A DNA stretch of 64,000 nt, from positions 57,648,660-57,712,659 of the forward strand of contig JAPWDM010000004.1 of assembly GCA_035578155.1 (NCBI GenBank). The letters are read 5' to 3'. A program made the position numbers and the translations under genes. The notes beneath the pieces were generated by a model that was not told where the DNA came from, ran no database searches, and saw only the letters and a list, made by a program, of their open reading frames with translations. Positions 24,581 to 37,217 of the stretch are shown here, in pieces. Every line of letters starts with the position of its first letter. Position 1 is the stretch's first letter. The DNA is from Brachynemurus nebulosus. Lineage: Eukaryota > Arthropoda > Insecta > Neuroptera > Myrmeleontidae.

Positions 24581-26233
24581 TACTACTCCAAACAATTAAG
24601 GGAGCAAAAAAAAAAATTGTTAATTTTTTAGTGATTTTTGAAAAGCTGTATTTACCTGAAAAATGGTCGCATCGACATGTTTAAAAAAGCGTTTTGAAGC
24701 TCCAAGATTCTAGTTTTCAGATCTTTCGTCCAAAAATTTTTGGGAGTGACAGTTATCGAGCAGTTATAAGGAATAAGACAAAAAAGTTTTTGCAAATTTT
24801 TTGCTCTTTTTTTTTTTGGTCTGCGGCCTTGAAAAATTTTTTTACAGTAAAACCGTGGTATTGACGTGATAGCCTGTTTATTCAGCTTCAAATTCATTTT
24901 TAAAATTTTTCTCTACGTTTTTTTTCTCCGGAGGTATCCAACTTTGAATAAAAAAGGATCGTTTTTGCTTTAACCATCGATATCTCAGTAACCAGTGATC
25001 GGACAGAAAATTGAAGGGCAGTTTTGAAATATGTTGGCAGTTGCGAAAAATCGTCGGCATACCTGCGAATATTGATGGGGAGTCTAATGTTTGTACGAAT
25101 TTTTTTACCTCAATGTACCCCCAATAACCCTGTAAATCGGCAGATCGATCTATCGAATGGTTTTCCTAAACCATTTGTTCAAAATTTCAGAATTAAAAAA
25201 TAAAGGAACAAAATTGAATGAAAAATTCAATTTCTTTTTTAAAATTTTTCCAGTTAGACACCTTTTATTCATTAAAATTTAAAAATTAAGAAAAAAAACT
25301 TTTAAAATTTTCGATCTTTTTTCAAGTTTTTTCCAAAATTTTTTTTAAAATTTAATTTTAATTTTTAATTTTTTTGAAATTTTGAAAAAAAATTTGAAAA
25401 AATTTTTTTTTCTTAATTTTCAAGTTTAATGGATAAAAGATGCTTAACTGTGGAAAAATTTGAAAAAAAAAAATTGAATTTTTCATTCAATTTTGTTCAT
25501 TCAATTTTGCTCCTTAATTTTTTAATTCGGAAATTTTGAACAAACGGTTTAGGAAAACCATTCGATAGATCGATCTGTCGAATTACAGAATTATTGGGGG
25601 TATAGTGAGGTATAAAAATTCGCACAAACATTAGACTCCCCATCGATATTCACAGGGATGCGGACGATTTTTCGCACAAAGGAAAAAAGTCCCTTTTTTT
25701 CACATTTTTCAGATTAAAATTAAGGATGAAAAAAATTTTTTTTCCTAAAGTACGCGGCATAGCCTTGTAGGAAATTTATTCCATATTCCAAAACTGCCCT
25801 TCAATTTTCTGTCCGATCACTGGTTACTGAGATCTCGATGGTTAAAGCAAAAACGATCCTTTTTTATTCAAAGTTGAATATCTCCGGAACAAATCAACGT
25901 AGAGAAAAATTTTGAAAAGGAATTTGAAGCTGAATAAACAGGCTATTTCGTCAATACCACGGTTTTACTGTAAAAAAATTTTTCAAGGCCGTAGACCAAA
26001 AAAAATAGAGCAAAAAATTTGCAAAAACTTTTTTTGTCTTATTTCTTATAATTGATCGATAACTGTCACTCCTAAAAATTTTTGGACGAAAGATCTGAAA
26101 ACTAGAATCTTGGGGCTTCAAAATACTTTTTTAAACATCTCGATATGACCATTTTTCACGTAAAGACAGCCCTTCAAAAATCACTAAAAATTTAACAATT
26201 TTTTTTTTGCTCCCTTAATTGTTTGGAGTAGTA
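24581..26233. mobile_element. 1.65-kb foldback element, arms about 800 bp, TA target
   Basis: Starts TACTACTCCAAACAATTAAG and ends in its complement, with TA on both sides (24579-24580, 26234-26235). The two halves are inverted copies along the whole length with moderate divergence; for example 'ccaaaaatttttgggagtga' near 24731 pairs with 26068-26088. The centre is an A/T-run block at about 25320-25400. The minus-strand ORFs here have no motifs. It was inserted exactly at the duplicated TA of the 254-bp MITE. Confidence 0.88.
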
Positions 26234-26235
26234 TA

Positions 26236-26425
26236 ATTATATCAAATTAAAACTTATAGATATATTATTCACAAAATAATCCCAAGCCCATTAAATAATG
26301 GTTAATACCGTATTTTATTGGTCGAAAGGTATCGAGTAATGATAATTCCTCCACATCTTTGAATAGTTGAGAAAACTTTCTCAACAATTAACGGATATGT
26401 AATAAGTGTGTTCTTCATAATATCT
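26236..26425 (+). repeat. Family R repeat, right part of third copy
   Basis: Resumes at 'caaattaaaacttatag' and continues to 'agtgtgttcttca', matching 16375-16560. Confidence 0.8.
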
Positions 26426-26439
26426 TTTTATTTACAAAT

Positions 26440-26512
26440 CTTTAACACTGACTGACATCCTGAAATGTTGCCGATGGTAAATCTCATCGGGTGGGTATAC
26501 GGCTAGTAAATA
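26440..26512 (-). repeat. Short retroelement terminus
   Basis: 'actgactgacatcctgaaat' and 'gggtgggtatacggctagta' resemble the inverted terminus at 51051-51075. Confidence 0.4.
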
Positions 26513-27423
26513 AATATTTATTTAACAAACCGTGACACAGAAATATAAAAAGTACAGTTTATAGTATTTAATTTTATAAATTGATAATGATAAGACTTTA
26601 TTAAAATAATATTAAAATATTAATTAATATTGTCATTTATGTAATTAACTTTTAAAATACGTAAATACCAGTGGCGACGCGTGAAATTATTACCTGGGGA
26701 GACAATCTTTTTTTACCATATTTTTAAATAGACTTATTTTCTATCTATTTTTATTTGGAAATCTGTAGTCTTTCTTAGCCTAGTTTTTTTTTCTATAACA
26801 GACCTTCTGACCCAGCACTTTGATTGCAAAATAAAAATATTGAAATTTTTGACCAGCCATTTGTGCTTACTGCGCCAAGAGTAAAAGATATTGAAATTTT
26901 TATTTTGTTAATTGCGGTTAGTGTGAATTAAAGGTCTTCAAAAAATTTAAAATTTTAAAATAACTAGTTCTGAAATTAGTCAGTTTAGATATATTATAGT
27001 TTTTAAATTAGATTCACATTTTATTATTGCTAAAGAAAAAAGGAAAAAAATTAAAACTTTTGATGTAACAGCCTTAAACAGATAACAAAGAAAAACAAAT
27101 TAGAAATAAATACAAATTTTATTAAAAGGTTCTATCTAATGTTTAAATAATAAACAATAAAATGTCACAAAATTTCCCGAAAAATACTGCTGGCAAGCAA
27201 AAAAAACGAGAAAAATTATTTATTTCCCCAAAAATATTGTTTGCGAGCAAAAAGAATCATCAACACCCAAATTTTATTTGATTTTCAATTCCGCCTAAAA
27301 AGCGGAAAGTCGCAAACCAGAAATTTTCACCGCAAATTTTACTTCTAAACCGTCCAGTTTGCGGAAAACCGCCCAATCTGGCAGTGGTAATAATAAAATA
27401 CTCTTCAGTTGGTATGTATACGT

Positions 27424-27557
<134 letters not shown>

Positions 27558-27659
27558 GTATACATCAGTAACCAAAGGCATACGTCGCATACGTATCAGT
27601 AACGAAGACAAAAATCGTTCTGTTTCCCCTGACACTACATATCGCGTTATTGTTTCAGT

Positions 27660-28160
27660 TTTTTTATTATTATTCAAAAAGTACTGAATATATTTTGATA
27701 ATTTTTGTACTATTAAGAAGAATACTACATTTTTCACATAGATAAGAAAAAATTATTCCAAAATCTTTCTTAGTTTTTGAGTAATAATGATGTAAAAAAA
27801 TATTGGAGAATACTACATACATACATGCAGACTGTGTGTGTGAATGTGTAAATGGGTACTTGTCACACATGCATGCAAACCAGGGTAAACAAAAAAAAAA
27901 ATGTCTTCTTTCCGTTTTTATTTTATTGTTTCAGTTTTTTTTTATTATTATTCAAAAAGTATTGAATATATTTTGATAATTTTTGTACTATTAAGAAGAA
28001 TACTACATTTTACACATAGATAAAAAAAAATTATTCCAAAATCTTTCTTAGTTTTTGGGTAATAATGAATTAATGATGTAAAAAAAATGTTGGAGAAAAC
28101 TCTACATACATGCAGACTGTGTGTGTGTGAATATATAGGCAGTTGTCCACACATATATGT
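27660..28160 (-). repeat. 278-bp direct duplication
   Basis: Two head-to-tail units with phrases 'gaatatattttgataattt' and 'ttattccaaaatctttctta', ending near 'gcagactgtgtgtgtg'. They translate into parallel spurious minus frames. Confidence 0.85.
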
Positions 28161-28519
28161 AGAGCCAGGATAAACAAACGTAAAAATGTATTTTGCCTTT
28201 AAATAGACTTGTAACGTGCTTGTAACTTACCTATTTTCATTCTGTATGACCACAGAGGCTCATATTTTTCAGGTTTTATATATATATATATATTATTGTA
28301 TATGGGTGTAAAGTGTAAACGTATATATATTATATGTACATATATTCGTATATACGTTTTATTTGAAAATGTGAATGTATTGAAAATGGCCAATATTATA
28401 AAACTTAGATAATAAATTATTTTAAATTTTCTAAAGGATCTTAAATTTTATGAAATTTAGTTTTTTTGGGGAGACACTGTCTCCCTTGTCTACTCCCACG
28501 CGTCGCCACTGGTAAATAC

Positions 28520-28698
28520 ATAAAACTAATTAATTAAAACAAATTATTATTTACATACTTCATATATCAATAATATTAATTAAATTAAACAAACATCAGT
28601 AACAAACTTTGTTGTTATTTGTGATTTACTTCATTTAATTAATTGCATAATCATATATGAAATATAATTTTCGTTTAATGCTTTCAATTTTTTCTGTG
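28520..28698. other. Short non-coding spacer
   Basis: AT-rich; continuous with 26520-26660 if the hAT is removed. Confidence 0.5.
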
Positions 28699-29867
28699 TT
28701 AAGGGGGACCACTAGTGTCACCGTCTGGAAAAAGGTGATTTTTGGGAATTTTTTTAAAGAAAACTACTGTATGGGATGTTTTAATATTTTAAGGATATAT
28801 TCGCTGATATATACTAAATTCATCATAAAATTTTTGGACCAAAAAATTGAAAATTCAGTGAGTTATTTACGATCTCCCAAGGCTCCAAAAAAAAGTTCCC
28901 CCACTGTTGCAGTGATAGCGACCTTCACAGTGCCTGAAATCAAAAAAACCAAAAAGCCTATTAAATTAAAAAGTACTGCCCGTGCCATGAACATCAATCG
29001 AAAAAAAGTTGAAATTTAACAAAATGGCGGAGTTTTTAAAAAAAAAAAAGTTTGAAACTTTGCGCGAAAATTTGATGATTTTTGGCCTCCAAAATTACAT
29101 TTTTTATTCGGTCGGAAAACTGTAGGTTCATGGCAAGAAGAAGCATATAGGTATAAAAGAAGCTGCAATAAGAATCAAATCGATCGGATGATTTGTTTTC
29201 GAGTTATAACTGCAGCAAATTTGAAAAATGTAGTTTTCTTTACCTTACCTTTTAGTTTAAGTCATTGAGAATTTTTACAAAAATTATTTACGATGTACTC
29301 ACTATAGCGGTCATAGTAAATGAGTCGTTTAAATGTGCCAGGGTCTAGCTGCTCCACAACATGTGACTGGCAGCCACGTCCAGAAACTCCTGATCTATCA
29401 ACCTTCATACATTTCTCAATACCTCAAAGTTAACAGTGAAAATCAGAAACCGCTCTTCAGATGGCTGTAACTCAACAACTATTTGAGATATGCACTTGAA
29501 ATTTTATTGTGTTATTTTTAAAGGTACAGGCTAGCGATGCGAATAATCGAATGATTTCAATAATTATTTAAATATTATTATTTTTAAACGAGTGATTTTA
29601 ATAATCGATTACTCATTCGATTATTTTTGTCGATTATTTTCATTCGAGCATTTTTATCGACTATGTTTCATTCGATTATTATTATCAATTATTTTCTTTC
29701 GATTATTTCGAACAATTAATTATCGATTATTTTTATCGGTTATATTATTCAGTTATTGAGATGCGATAAAAAATTAAATTTCAATTTTGTAATTTTTCGG
29801 AATCCTTTTATTGTAATTTTTATTTTTAAATTCAAACCTGTTATACAATATTATTTACTTACTAGTA

Positions 29868-29980
29868 AATACAAACACCACCGCCACCACCACACAACCA
29901 CCACACAAACACCACATAACCACCACAACTGCCACACAACCCCAACACAGCCACCATAACCGCCACACAACCACCACATT
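29868..29980 (+). repeat. (CCACMA)n-type minisatellite
   Basis: About 110 bp of variants of 'ccaccacaca', almost free of G. It is bordered by copies of 'acaatattatttacttacta' at about 29845, 30007 and 30036. Confidence 0.9.
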
Positions 29981-30035
29981 TGTGTGTTACATCACTAAAA
30001 TATAATACAATATTATTTACTTACTAGTAAATAAT

Positions 30036-30890
30036 ACAATATTATTTACTTACTACCCGTGGCTTCGCAAGCATAAGTTTCGTAATTTAGTAAAGGTGAT
30101 TCCTTTTATGTAGTTTACTAAAATATTTTGCCCCTATTTTCTTATCATAAGCTGAAATGACAGGCTTTATTAATTATTGATAAGCTTACTCATCAATCCC
30201 CTCTATTTTTAATTTCTCCCTTTGGCTAGTTATTTAGGAAGAATTGAAGTCATTTCTTCAAGCATACTTATAACATAGACTAAAAATGTAAAGTAAGCCT
30301 ATTAAAAGTGTGTAAAAAAATTTGGTATAGAAGTAAAACAAGTATGTTGATTTAGAACACTCAAATATGTTGATTTAAAACACTCAAATATTATATATTT
30401 TTAAAATACCTAATATCTTGTAGACTTTACTCTAAATAAGATCTTCCCTATTCCTACTGGAAAATTTTAATCTCTATATCCCCTATAAGTCGGTTTACAT
30501 TATATTTGAACATTTCCTAAAATAACTGACTCATTGTTGGAGACGCTAGAACAGTAAGCGTTGAAAATGTCAAGTTTGACTTCTCCCCCAATTTTTTGCG
30601 TTTATTCCCTATTTTACACTTTGCAGGATTAATTTTCAAAAAGTGTTGAAATATGCATTCATTAACTTTATTTTTGACAACTATGCCCTCCAATTTCATT
30701 CGTGTAAAATTATCTAAACTATCAGTAAAACTACTTTAAATTAGTTATTCGCAAACAAATCGGACAAATTTAGTTTCAAATCAGTTGTTCAAAGTGCTTC
30801 GCTTCGCTCGCCTAACAGTTCAAAATTCTATAAAAGATTAATTCCATGAAATTCTTCGCTCCGCTCGCCAAACGACTCGGAAGTAACCAT
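30036..30890. repeat. Retroelement-tail debris inside the hAT
   Basis: 'ctacccgtggcttcgcaa' (30050) and 'tcgcttcgctcgcc' (30794, and a similar one at 30858) are typical of arthropod retroelement 3' regions. No ORF with motifs. Confidence 0.4.

Positions 30891-30892
<2 letters not shown>

Positions 30893-30971
<79 letters not shown>
30893..30971. repeat. (TA)n microsatellite
   Basis: About 39 TA units inside the 29.5-32.8 kb hAT. Confidence 0.95.
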
Positions 30972-30978
<7 letters not shown>

Positions 30979-32560
30979 CACTCTCAGATCTTTCTGTAGA
31001 TTCCCATATTGATGGTATTAAAATTAATTCAATTTTAGATTTTTTTCGGGAACCCAGAACCCAGGTGGACTTTTTAAAGCATGTTCAGTTCCTCCGTAAT
31101 TAAACTTTACTACTATCCTTCTCTGAAGTGAAATTTTAGTAAAAAAGTTTTGAAGTTAACATTTAAATTTTTCAATATTATTTTTACCGCAATCTTTTAT
31201 TTTTATTTTTTTTCCCTTTATTGTTAAAGGAGTATTTTTGATATATCAACTTTTGTCTTGAATATATTAACCCACATAAAGAACATTGTAATAATTTTGG
31301 CTGGAGATACTGTCGATGTTGAGATGGTGAAGCGTCTAAGGAACAAATTTATAAAGTTTCACTGAAATCTATCCCGTGGTTTTTGTGTCAGCCGTGCCCA
31401 TGGAAAACCTAACTGATCGTTTTATTATACAAATTCTATGTAACTTCCAAAATATCAGTTTTAGGTATAAGAATATCTTATAGTAATAGATAGACTTTAC
31501 ATTTTTAATTCTATATAATTACGATAAAAAATATAGGTGATTTATTTGAAAAAAAAGAAAAATATTTGCACAATTAACAAAAAATATTTTAAAAAATGTT
31601 TTATGTGACTAGCCTGTATCAAGCCAAAAAGCTGAAATGTCACTGTGACATTGAATATTAGTAACAATTTCCAGCAAATTCAAATTTGCTGTCAAAAACA
31701 TTTCAAATAACAAAGGTGTCAACTTTCGGTATAACTGAAAATAGCACCAAGTTAAAAATATTTTAATTAAAATCTTCATAATTAAAAACTTCTATAAACT
31801 TTTAATGAAGATTATATTTGAATCATCCTGTACATAACCATTTGGGAGATCACATTAAAATGTGGCTAAAATTGATCGGGAGGTTAATATCTATATTCCC
31901 GGTAAATTTCAACTCAATAACTTAAATAGTTTTTGAGTTAAATCGGTTCGTACAAACAGACAGATAGACAACATTTTTTTAAAAGTTATATTTGGTATAT
32001 GTCGAATTTACTAACTGAAAAACATACTAATACTTAAAAATTCGAAAAGCACAGACAGACCCTTCTATTTTATTTATAGGTATTGATATGAACCATACAA
32101 CCTTAATCCACCTTTCAGTTCTTTTGTTTTAGGTGGTTTATCATACATTATTATCTTCAAAAATCTTTTTTTTGTAATATTAATGTCCATTAGAGATTAA
32201 ACCAATGCTAATTACAGTATTATCGGTTTTTCCATTTTAATAGTTGGAACTTGAACACGTTGATGGTCTTAATCTATAATGACGAAATACCCCACTAGCG
32301 CAGTATTTTGACAATTAATACACTTTATGTATAGAATTTTATGTTGACGTAGTACAGCGTTGTGTCATAGTTAATTAGGTTTTACTTGACGGTGCATATA
32401 CAGTGCCCATGACCACTAAAGTATCAATAACGAAGCACCCCTGCTAGGTTGTGCTATTCATCTTATGTAAAACTTCAATCATTGTTATCATAAAACCTTT
32501 TTTTTTAATTTAAACTGTTGTTTGTTTGCAATAGATATGACTACCCGCTAAATAATTATT
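30972..32560. other. Non-coding interior of the hAT
   Basis: No transposase motif. Near 31915-31975 the phrase 'gagttaaatcggttcgtaca' followed by 'cagacagatagacaac' again resembles retroelement tails. Confidence 0.45.
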
Positions 32561-32865
32561 ACCTGATATTTAGTAGGATCACTTAAAAGAATCGAATTTG
32601 TTTTATCTCGAGATAACTTTAAAACTGTTCGATTGAAAAAATAATGGAATGATTTAATATCTCCAGATATTTTTTTTTTTTAAAAATCATTCGTTTGAAA
32701 AATAATCGAATGATTTTATTATATCTCGAAATATCTCGAGATATTTTAATAATCGAATGATCGATTAATTTTCATTCGATTATGCCCATCACTAGTATAG
32801 ACTATCGAAACATGAAAAAAAATTTTCCAATTTTTTCAAAATGTCACATTAGTGGCCCCGCTTAA

Positions 32866-33980
32866 TGTTCGGTACATAAAATGTAAGTAAAAACTGAAAC
32901 ACTTTGGGAATGAAAGAGATACTTACTAATTCGTTTAAAATTATAGAAAATTCCAAAAATAATAAATTGTCAAGTGCACATTTGACACGCACTAAATCAG
33001 GGTTTCTCAGCTTTTCACAACTTCCTAAGTAAATTATGGGATATTTGTATAACTTTTTTTTTTTATCGTAAAATTAGATAAACATATTCGGCAGTGTTTG
33101 CGCATGTGATACTAATGTTGCTATGATTGTCAGTTACATATCTAATAGTTTGTATGACTATCTCTTGAAAATTGTTGACACACGATTTTTTTTTATTTTT
33201 GAACTTTCAAGAAATATAAGTATAGGTAGTTGCAAAGTTTCTGAGCGACTAAAGTCCACTTCCAGTTTTACTACAGTACTCCGTTAAATAAATGAAAGTA
33301 AGGGTCTACACTATTAAAAAAATCGTATTTATAAATACCAAAATATGTTATTATTACTATGTAAGGGTATTTTTCATAAAAAATTTTCCTGTTAGTATTT
33401 AATATTTTAAAATTGGTAGCATTAAGTCGGTTTGAAACATTAAATTTCTTATCATAGGTATTTCTAGTTTTAATTATATTACATATTTCTTGTAGTTTAG
33501 AAACGTTTAATTTTTAATATTTTATACTTTCTGAACAATTTACTAAATATTGCAAATAATAAAACGGTCTACAATTTTCTCTTTTAAAGTCTGTACTTTT
33601 CAGTGGTTAATTAATTGAAATGTATTCAATTTTATTGAACTACCTGATACAGTCATAAAACCTGCATAAAACCTACCTTTGTAAATATTGCTATTATTAT
33701 GAATTTTTCAATAAAATCTGTTTATTAGTTTTACAAAATTTGTATGTTTACAAATAAATTTGTAATTTTTAGAATCAGTACTTTTACTTAGCTTTGGCTA
33801 GTCAAGTGCTTTACCTGCGAGATACAATTTTCGATATTTTAACAATTTTTTTTTAACTTATCGTATTCTTGATTATTATTATACTTTTTTATACCCTCTA
33901 TTTTAATCGGGTTTTTATCTATTGATATTTAATTAATTTAAATATGGAAATGAATACGAGTATTAAAAATAAAATGTTAA
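32866..33980. other. AT-rich non-coding stretch
   Basis: No gene or paired repeats recognised. Confidence 0.4.
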
Positions 33981-34310
33981 TTAAGTCCACAAGCAAAACT
34001 TAACATTTTAAATGTGTTAGTGTTTATGAAAAGTGAAAGTGATGGTGTGAAAATCCCATTAACTCAAGTTAAAAATCGTGTTACTGCAGCTACGGGTATA
34101 TCGCTGGCAACTTTAACTAGAATAGCTAGTGAAGCAAAAAAAAAAAATGATGGATCGGAAGCTATTTTTGCTGAAAAAGAAAGAAAAAACATGTAAAACA
34201 TAAAACAGATCTGGACAGCTTCGATAAGGGAGTACTTAATAATATTATACAAAATATTTTTACGACGAAAAAAATTGTTCCCATATTGAAAAACATTCAT
34301 AGGAAATTTA
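33981..34310 (+). pseudogene. IS630/DDE_3-type insect transposase, N-terminal HTH fragment
   Basis: The open frame from 33981 (no Met at its start) reads through KLNILNVLVFMKSESDGVKI and then NRVTAATGISLATLTRIASE. This is the helix-turn-helix N-terminus of a widespread insect transposase group in which an 'AATGxSxxTLxRI' block is typical. After a stop at 34196 the homologous text continues in another frame with TDLDSFDKGVLNNII and TTKKIVPILKNI, so one frameshift separates the blocks. The DDE catalytic domain is absent. No terminal repeats were found around it. Confidence 0.65.
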
Positions 34311-34875
34311 TTTAATTTAAAATTACTTATTTAAGTAGGTACATCATTGCATTACTATATAAATAAGCAAACTATTTCAAATTCGATTACTTTTTTTTAC
34401 AACGTAGTGTATTTTATACATTGTATGTATCGTTCAATATTACCTGAGTGAGAGATATAACAACTAATAGGGGGAGTTTAGACATAATTACTCTATATCC
34501 ATCTTTATTGCAAAAGTATTTTATCTTCTTAATATAATAAAATACCCCTGTCGCAGCATCTGCATAACATAGCGAATTTCCAAATCTTGGGCACTGGCGG
34601 ATCTCATCTAAGACCTGTACCTATTTAAAATAGTTTAGCTTTCTAAGAGTAAAAGAATTTTTAAAATCGGTTGGGTAATTATTTTTGGGGACCCAAGAAC
34701 CCGAACGAATTTTGTGCAGCATAGTTGTATCCATCTAAAATAATTTAGTTCTCTAGCAGTGAGAAATTTTTTAGCATCGGTTCGATAGCTTATTACTGGC
34801 GTTTTCGGATCTGCAAGATCCCGGTGGACCTCATTAAAAAATCAGCTCGACCGTATATTCTAGGCGGACTTTATG

Positions 34876-34877
<2 letters not shown>
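34311..34877. other. Non-coding lead-in to the tandem array
   Basis: Diverged units related to the 120-bp repeat can be seen from about 34600 onward (for example 'tttagctttctaagagtaaa', 'aaaatcggttgg'). Nothing else. Confidence 0.5.

Positions 34878-34943
<66 letters not shown>
34878..34943. repeat. (TA)n microsatellite
   Basis: About 33 TA units embedded at the start of the 120-bp repeat array. Confidence 0.95.
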
Positions 34944-34947
<4 letters not shown>

Positions 34948-34959
34948 AACCCGTTGTGT

Positions 34960-36480
34960 AGCATTCTACGCCGCATTTGCATCCGCAGGACAGTTGTGGA
35001 TCTCAGATAACACAACCTGTACCTATCTAAAATATTTTACCTTGGTAATAGTAAAAAGGTTTCAAAATCGGTCAGTTATTTTATTTTTGACACTTTTAGG
35101 TCCTACTGACACTTCAGACCTTACATAACGTAATCTATATGTATCTAAAATAGCTTAGCTCCCCAACAGTGAAAAAATTTTCAAAATCGGTCGGCTAGTT
35201 TATTTTTGACGCTTTTGGATCCGATGGACCCTGGCAGACTTTACATAACGTAATCTATATTTATCTAAAATAGTTTAGCTCTGTAAGAGTGAAAAAATTT
35301 TCAAAATCGGTCAGTTAGTTTATTTTTACCACTTTTGGGTCCCATGGACCCTGGCGGACCCTAAATAACGTAATGTATGTCTATCTAAAATAGTTAGTTC
35401 CCCAACAGTGAAAAAATTTTCAAAATCGGTCGGTTAGTTTATTTTTGACACTTTTGGACCCATGGACCCTGGCAGACCTTACATAACGTAATCTATATTT
35501 ATCTAAAATAGTTTAGCTCTGTAACAGTGAAAAAATTTTCAAAATCGGTCGGTTAGTTTATTTTTGACACTTTTGGATCCCATGGACCCTGGCAGACCTT
35601 ACATAACGTAATCTATATTTATCTAAAATAATTTAGCTCTGTAACAGTGAAAAAATTTTCAAAATCGGTCAGTTAGTTTATTTTTGACACTTTTGGGTTC
35701 TATGGACCTTGGTGGACCTTACATAACGTAATTTATATTTATCTAAAATAGTTTAGCTCTGTAACAGTGAAAAAATTTTCAAAATCGGTCAGTTAGTTTA
35801 TTTTTGACACTTCTGGATCCTATGGACTCTGGCAGACCTTACATAACGGAATCTATATTTATCTAAAACAGTTTAGCTCTGTAACAGTGAAAAAATTTTC
35901 AAAATCGATCAGGCAGTTTATTTTTGACACTTTTGGGTCCTATGGACCGAGGCGGAACTTACATAACGTAATCGATATTTATCTAAAATAGTTTAGCTCT
36001 GTAACAGTGAAAAAATTTTCAAAATCGGTCAGTTAGTTTATTTTTGACACTTTTGGGTCCTGTGGACCCTGGCGGACCTTACATAATGTATTCTAAATCT
36101 ATCTAAAATAGTTTAGCTCTGTAACAGTGAAGAAATTTTTAAAATTGGTCGTTTAGTTTATTTTTTACAATTATGGGATCAGTAAATCCTGGCGAAACTC
36201 ATACAAGTCTAGTACTCTAACAGTAAGAAAAGGGTTCTAAGGATCTCATATAACTTATGGCAGTCCGTAAGCTTCTTGCGGACATCATTTAATTAATTAA
36301 TTCAAATACTTTAACTTATTAACTGTGAAAAAATTTTTAAAATCGATTGGTTAATTAATTTCTGGCCTTTTTAGGTCCCGAAAACCTTGACCTCACATAA
36401 AATACCTTAAATCCATTTGAAATGGTTTAATTTTTTAACATTATTAATTGTTAGTGGAAAAATTTTCAAAATCGATTCAA
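34960..36480. repeat. 120-bp tandem repeat array
   Basis: From 35461 to 36060 the phrases 'taacagtgaaaaaattttca' and 'cttacataacgtaatctata' recur exactly every 120 bp with only a few substitutions. Flanking units on both sides are progressively more diverged. About ten clear units plus degenerate ones. No open frame runs through it. Confidence 0.92.
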
Positions 36481-36959
36481 AATATTTTTCCGTACACACA
36501 TATGTACATTGTACACATTTTGTTTTGTTTCATATATAATAATAATATATCATAACATAATCTTCAATTTCTTGTTTACTTAAAAATTCAATAAAAAAAA
36601 AAAAAAATTCTTCATTACATTAGCTTAGAAAATCTGTTTAATTTACATTTTTTAACATGGGATAGAACCATGCTAATTATAATGCAATAAATGAGAAACA
36701 AAACTCTATACATGTATGTGTGTTATATCACATATATGTGAATAGTTTTCACTTGTTCTCACAAAATTCTTTAATAAAAAAGTGAAATATTTTTATACTT
36801 AATAAAGAACTGAGATATAAATATAAATTACTTATTAGACTAACAAAGAAAGAATAAAAGTGAAAATTTACATTTTCTCGAAAAATACTTAAAATAGAAA
36901 GAAAATTATAAGAATATTTTCTTCATAATTTTTTTTTTTCCTTTTCAACGATGTAAAAA
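36481..36959. other. AT-rich non-coding stretch
   Basis: No feature beyond A- and T-runs (for example near 36593-36606). Confidence 0.4.
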
Positions 36960-37009
36960 TTGAACTGCCTTATGATAGGATCGAATGATAAAAAATGGCC
37001 AGAAAACCT

Positions 37010-37127
37010 ACTTCTGGGCATCCGACGTGTCTGGCTAACGAACTTAGCCAAGCCAATTCAGAATCCAGTCCGCACACAAAATTTCATAAGCGTTAGACGT
37101 TTCGTTCGAGAGTTATCGTGGGAACAC

Positions 37128-37132
<5 letters not shown>
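37010..37132 (+). repeat. Retroelement-like tail before (TA)n
   Basis: 'aaaatttcataagcgttaga' followed by 'tcgttcgagagttatcgtg' is the kind of sequence found ahead of 3' termini of insect LINE/SINE copies. A TA tract of about 41 units follows (37133-37214). Confidence 0.4.

Positions 37133-37214
<82 letters not shown>
37133..37214. repeat. (TA)n microsatellite
   Basis: Uninterrupted TA run. The plus-strand 126-codon frame spanning it is not a gene. Confidence 0.95.

Positions 37215-37217
<3 letters not shown>

Larger units (their letters stand above)
29532..32794. mobile_element. hAT-like element, 3.3 kb, degenerate TSD
   Basis: TAGCGATGCGAATAATCGAA at the left and TAGTGATGGGCATAATCGAA (reversed) at the right give typical hAT termini. 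The flanks GTACAGGC and GTATAGAC agree at six of eight bases. Many 'cgattatt' motifs crowd both ends. Inside are the CA-rich minisatellite, (TA)n and retroelement tails but no transposase. Confidence 0.75.
28703..32861. mobile_element. TTAA element (piggyBac-like), host of a nested hAT
   Basis: TTAA at 28699-28702 and 32862-32865. Inverted ends GGGGGACCACTAGTGTCA versus GCGGGGCCACTAATGTGACA. Removing the hAT at 29532-32794 leaves a ~0.9-kb non-coding element. The 120-codon plus frame at its left end has no recognisable motif. Confidence 0.75.

Noticed and set aside
24652..25060. Two minus-strand ORFs of 81 and 60 aa
   Set aside because: They sit in one arm of the foldback element; the other arm does not preserve the frames.
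28657..29019. 120-aa ORF with a Lys-rich end
   Set aside because: Starts outside the TTAA element and runs through its inverted end; no motif or splice signal.
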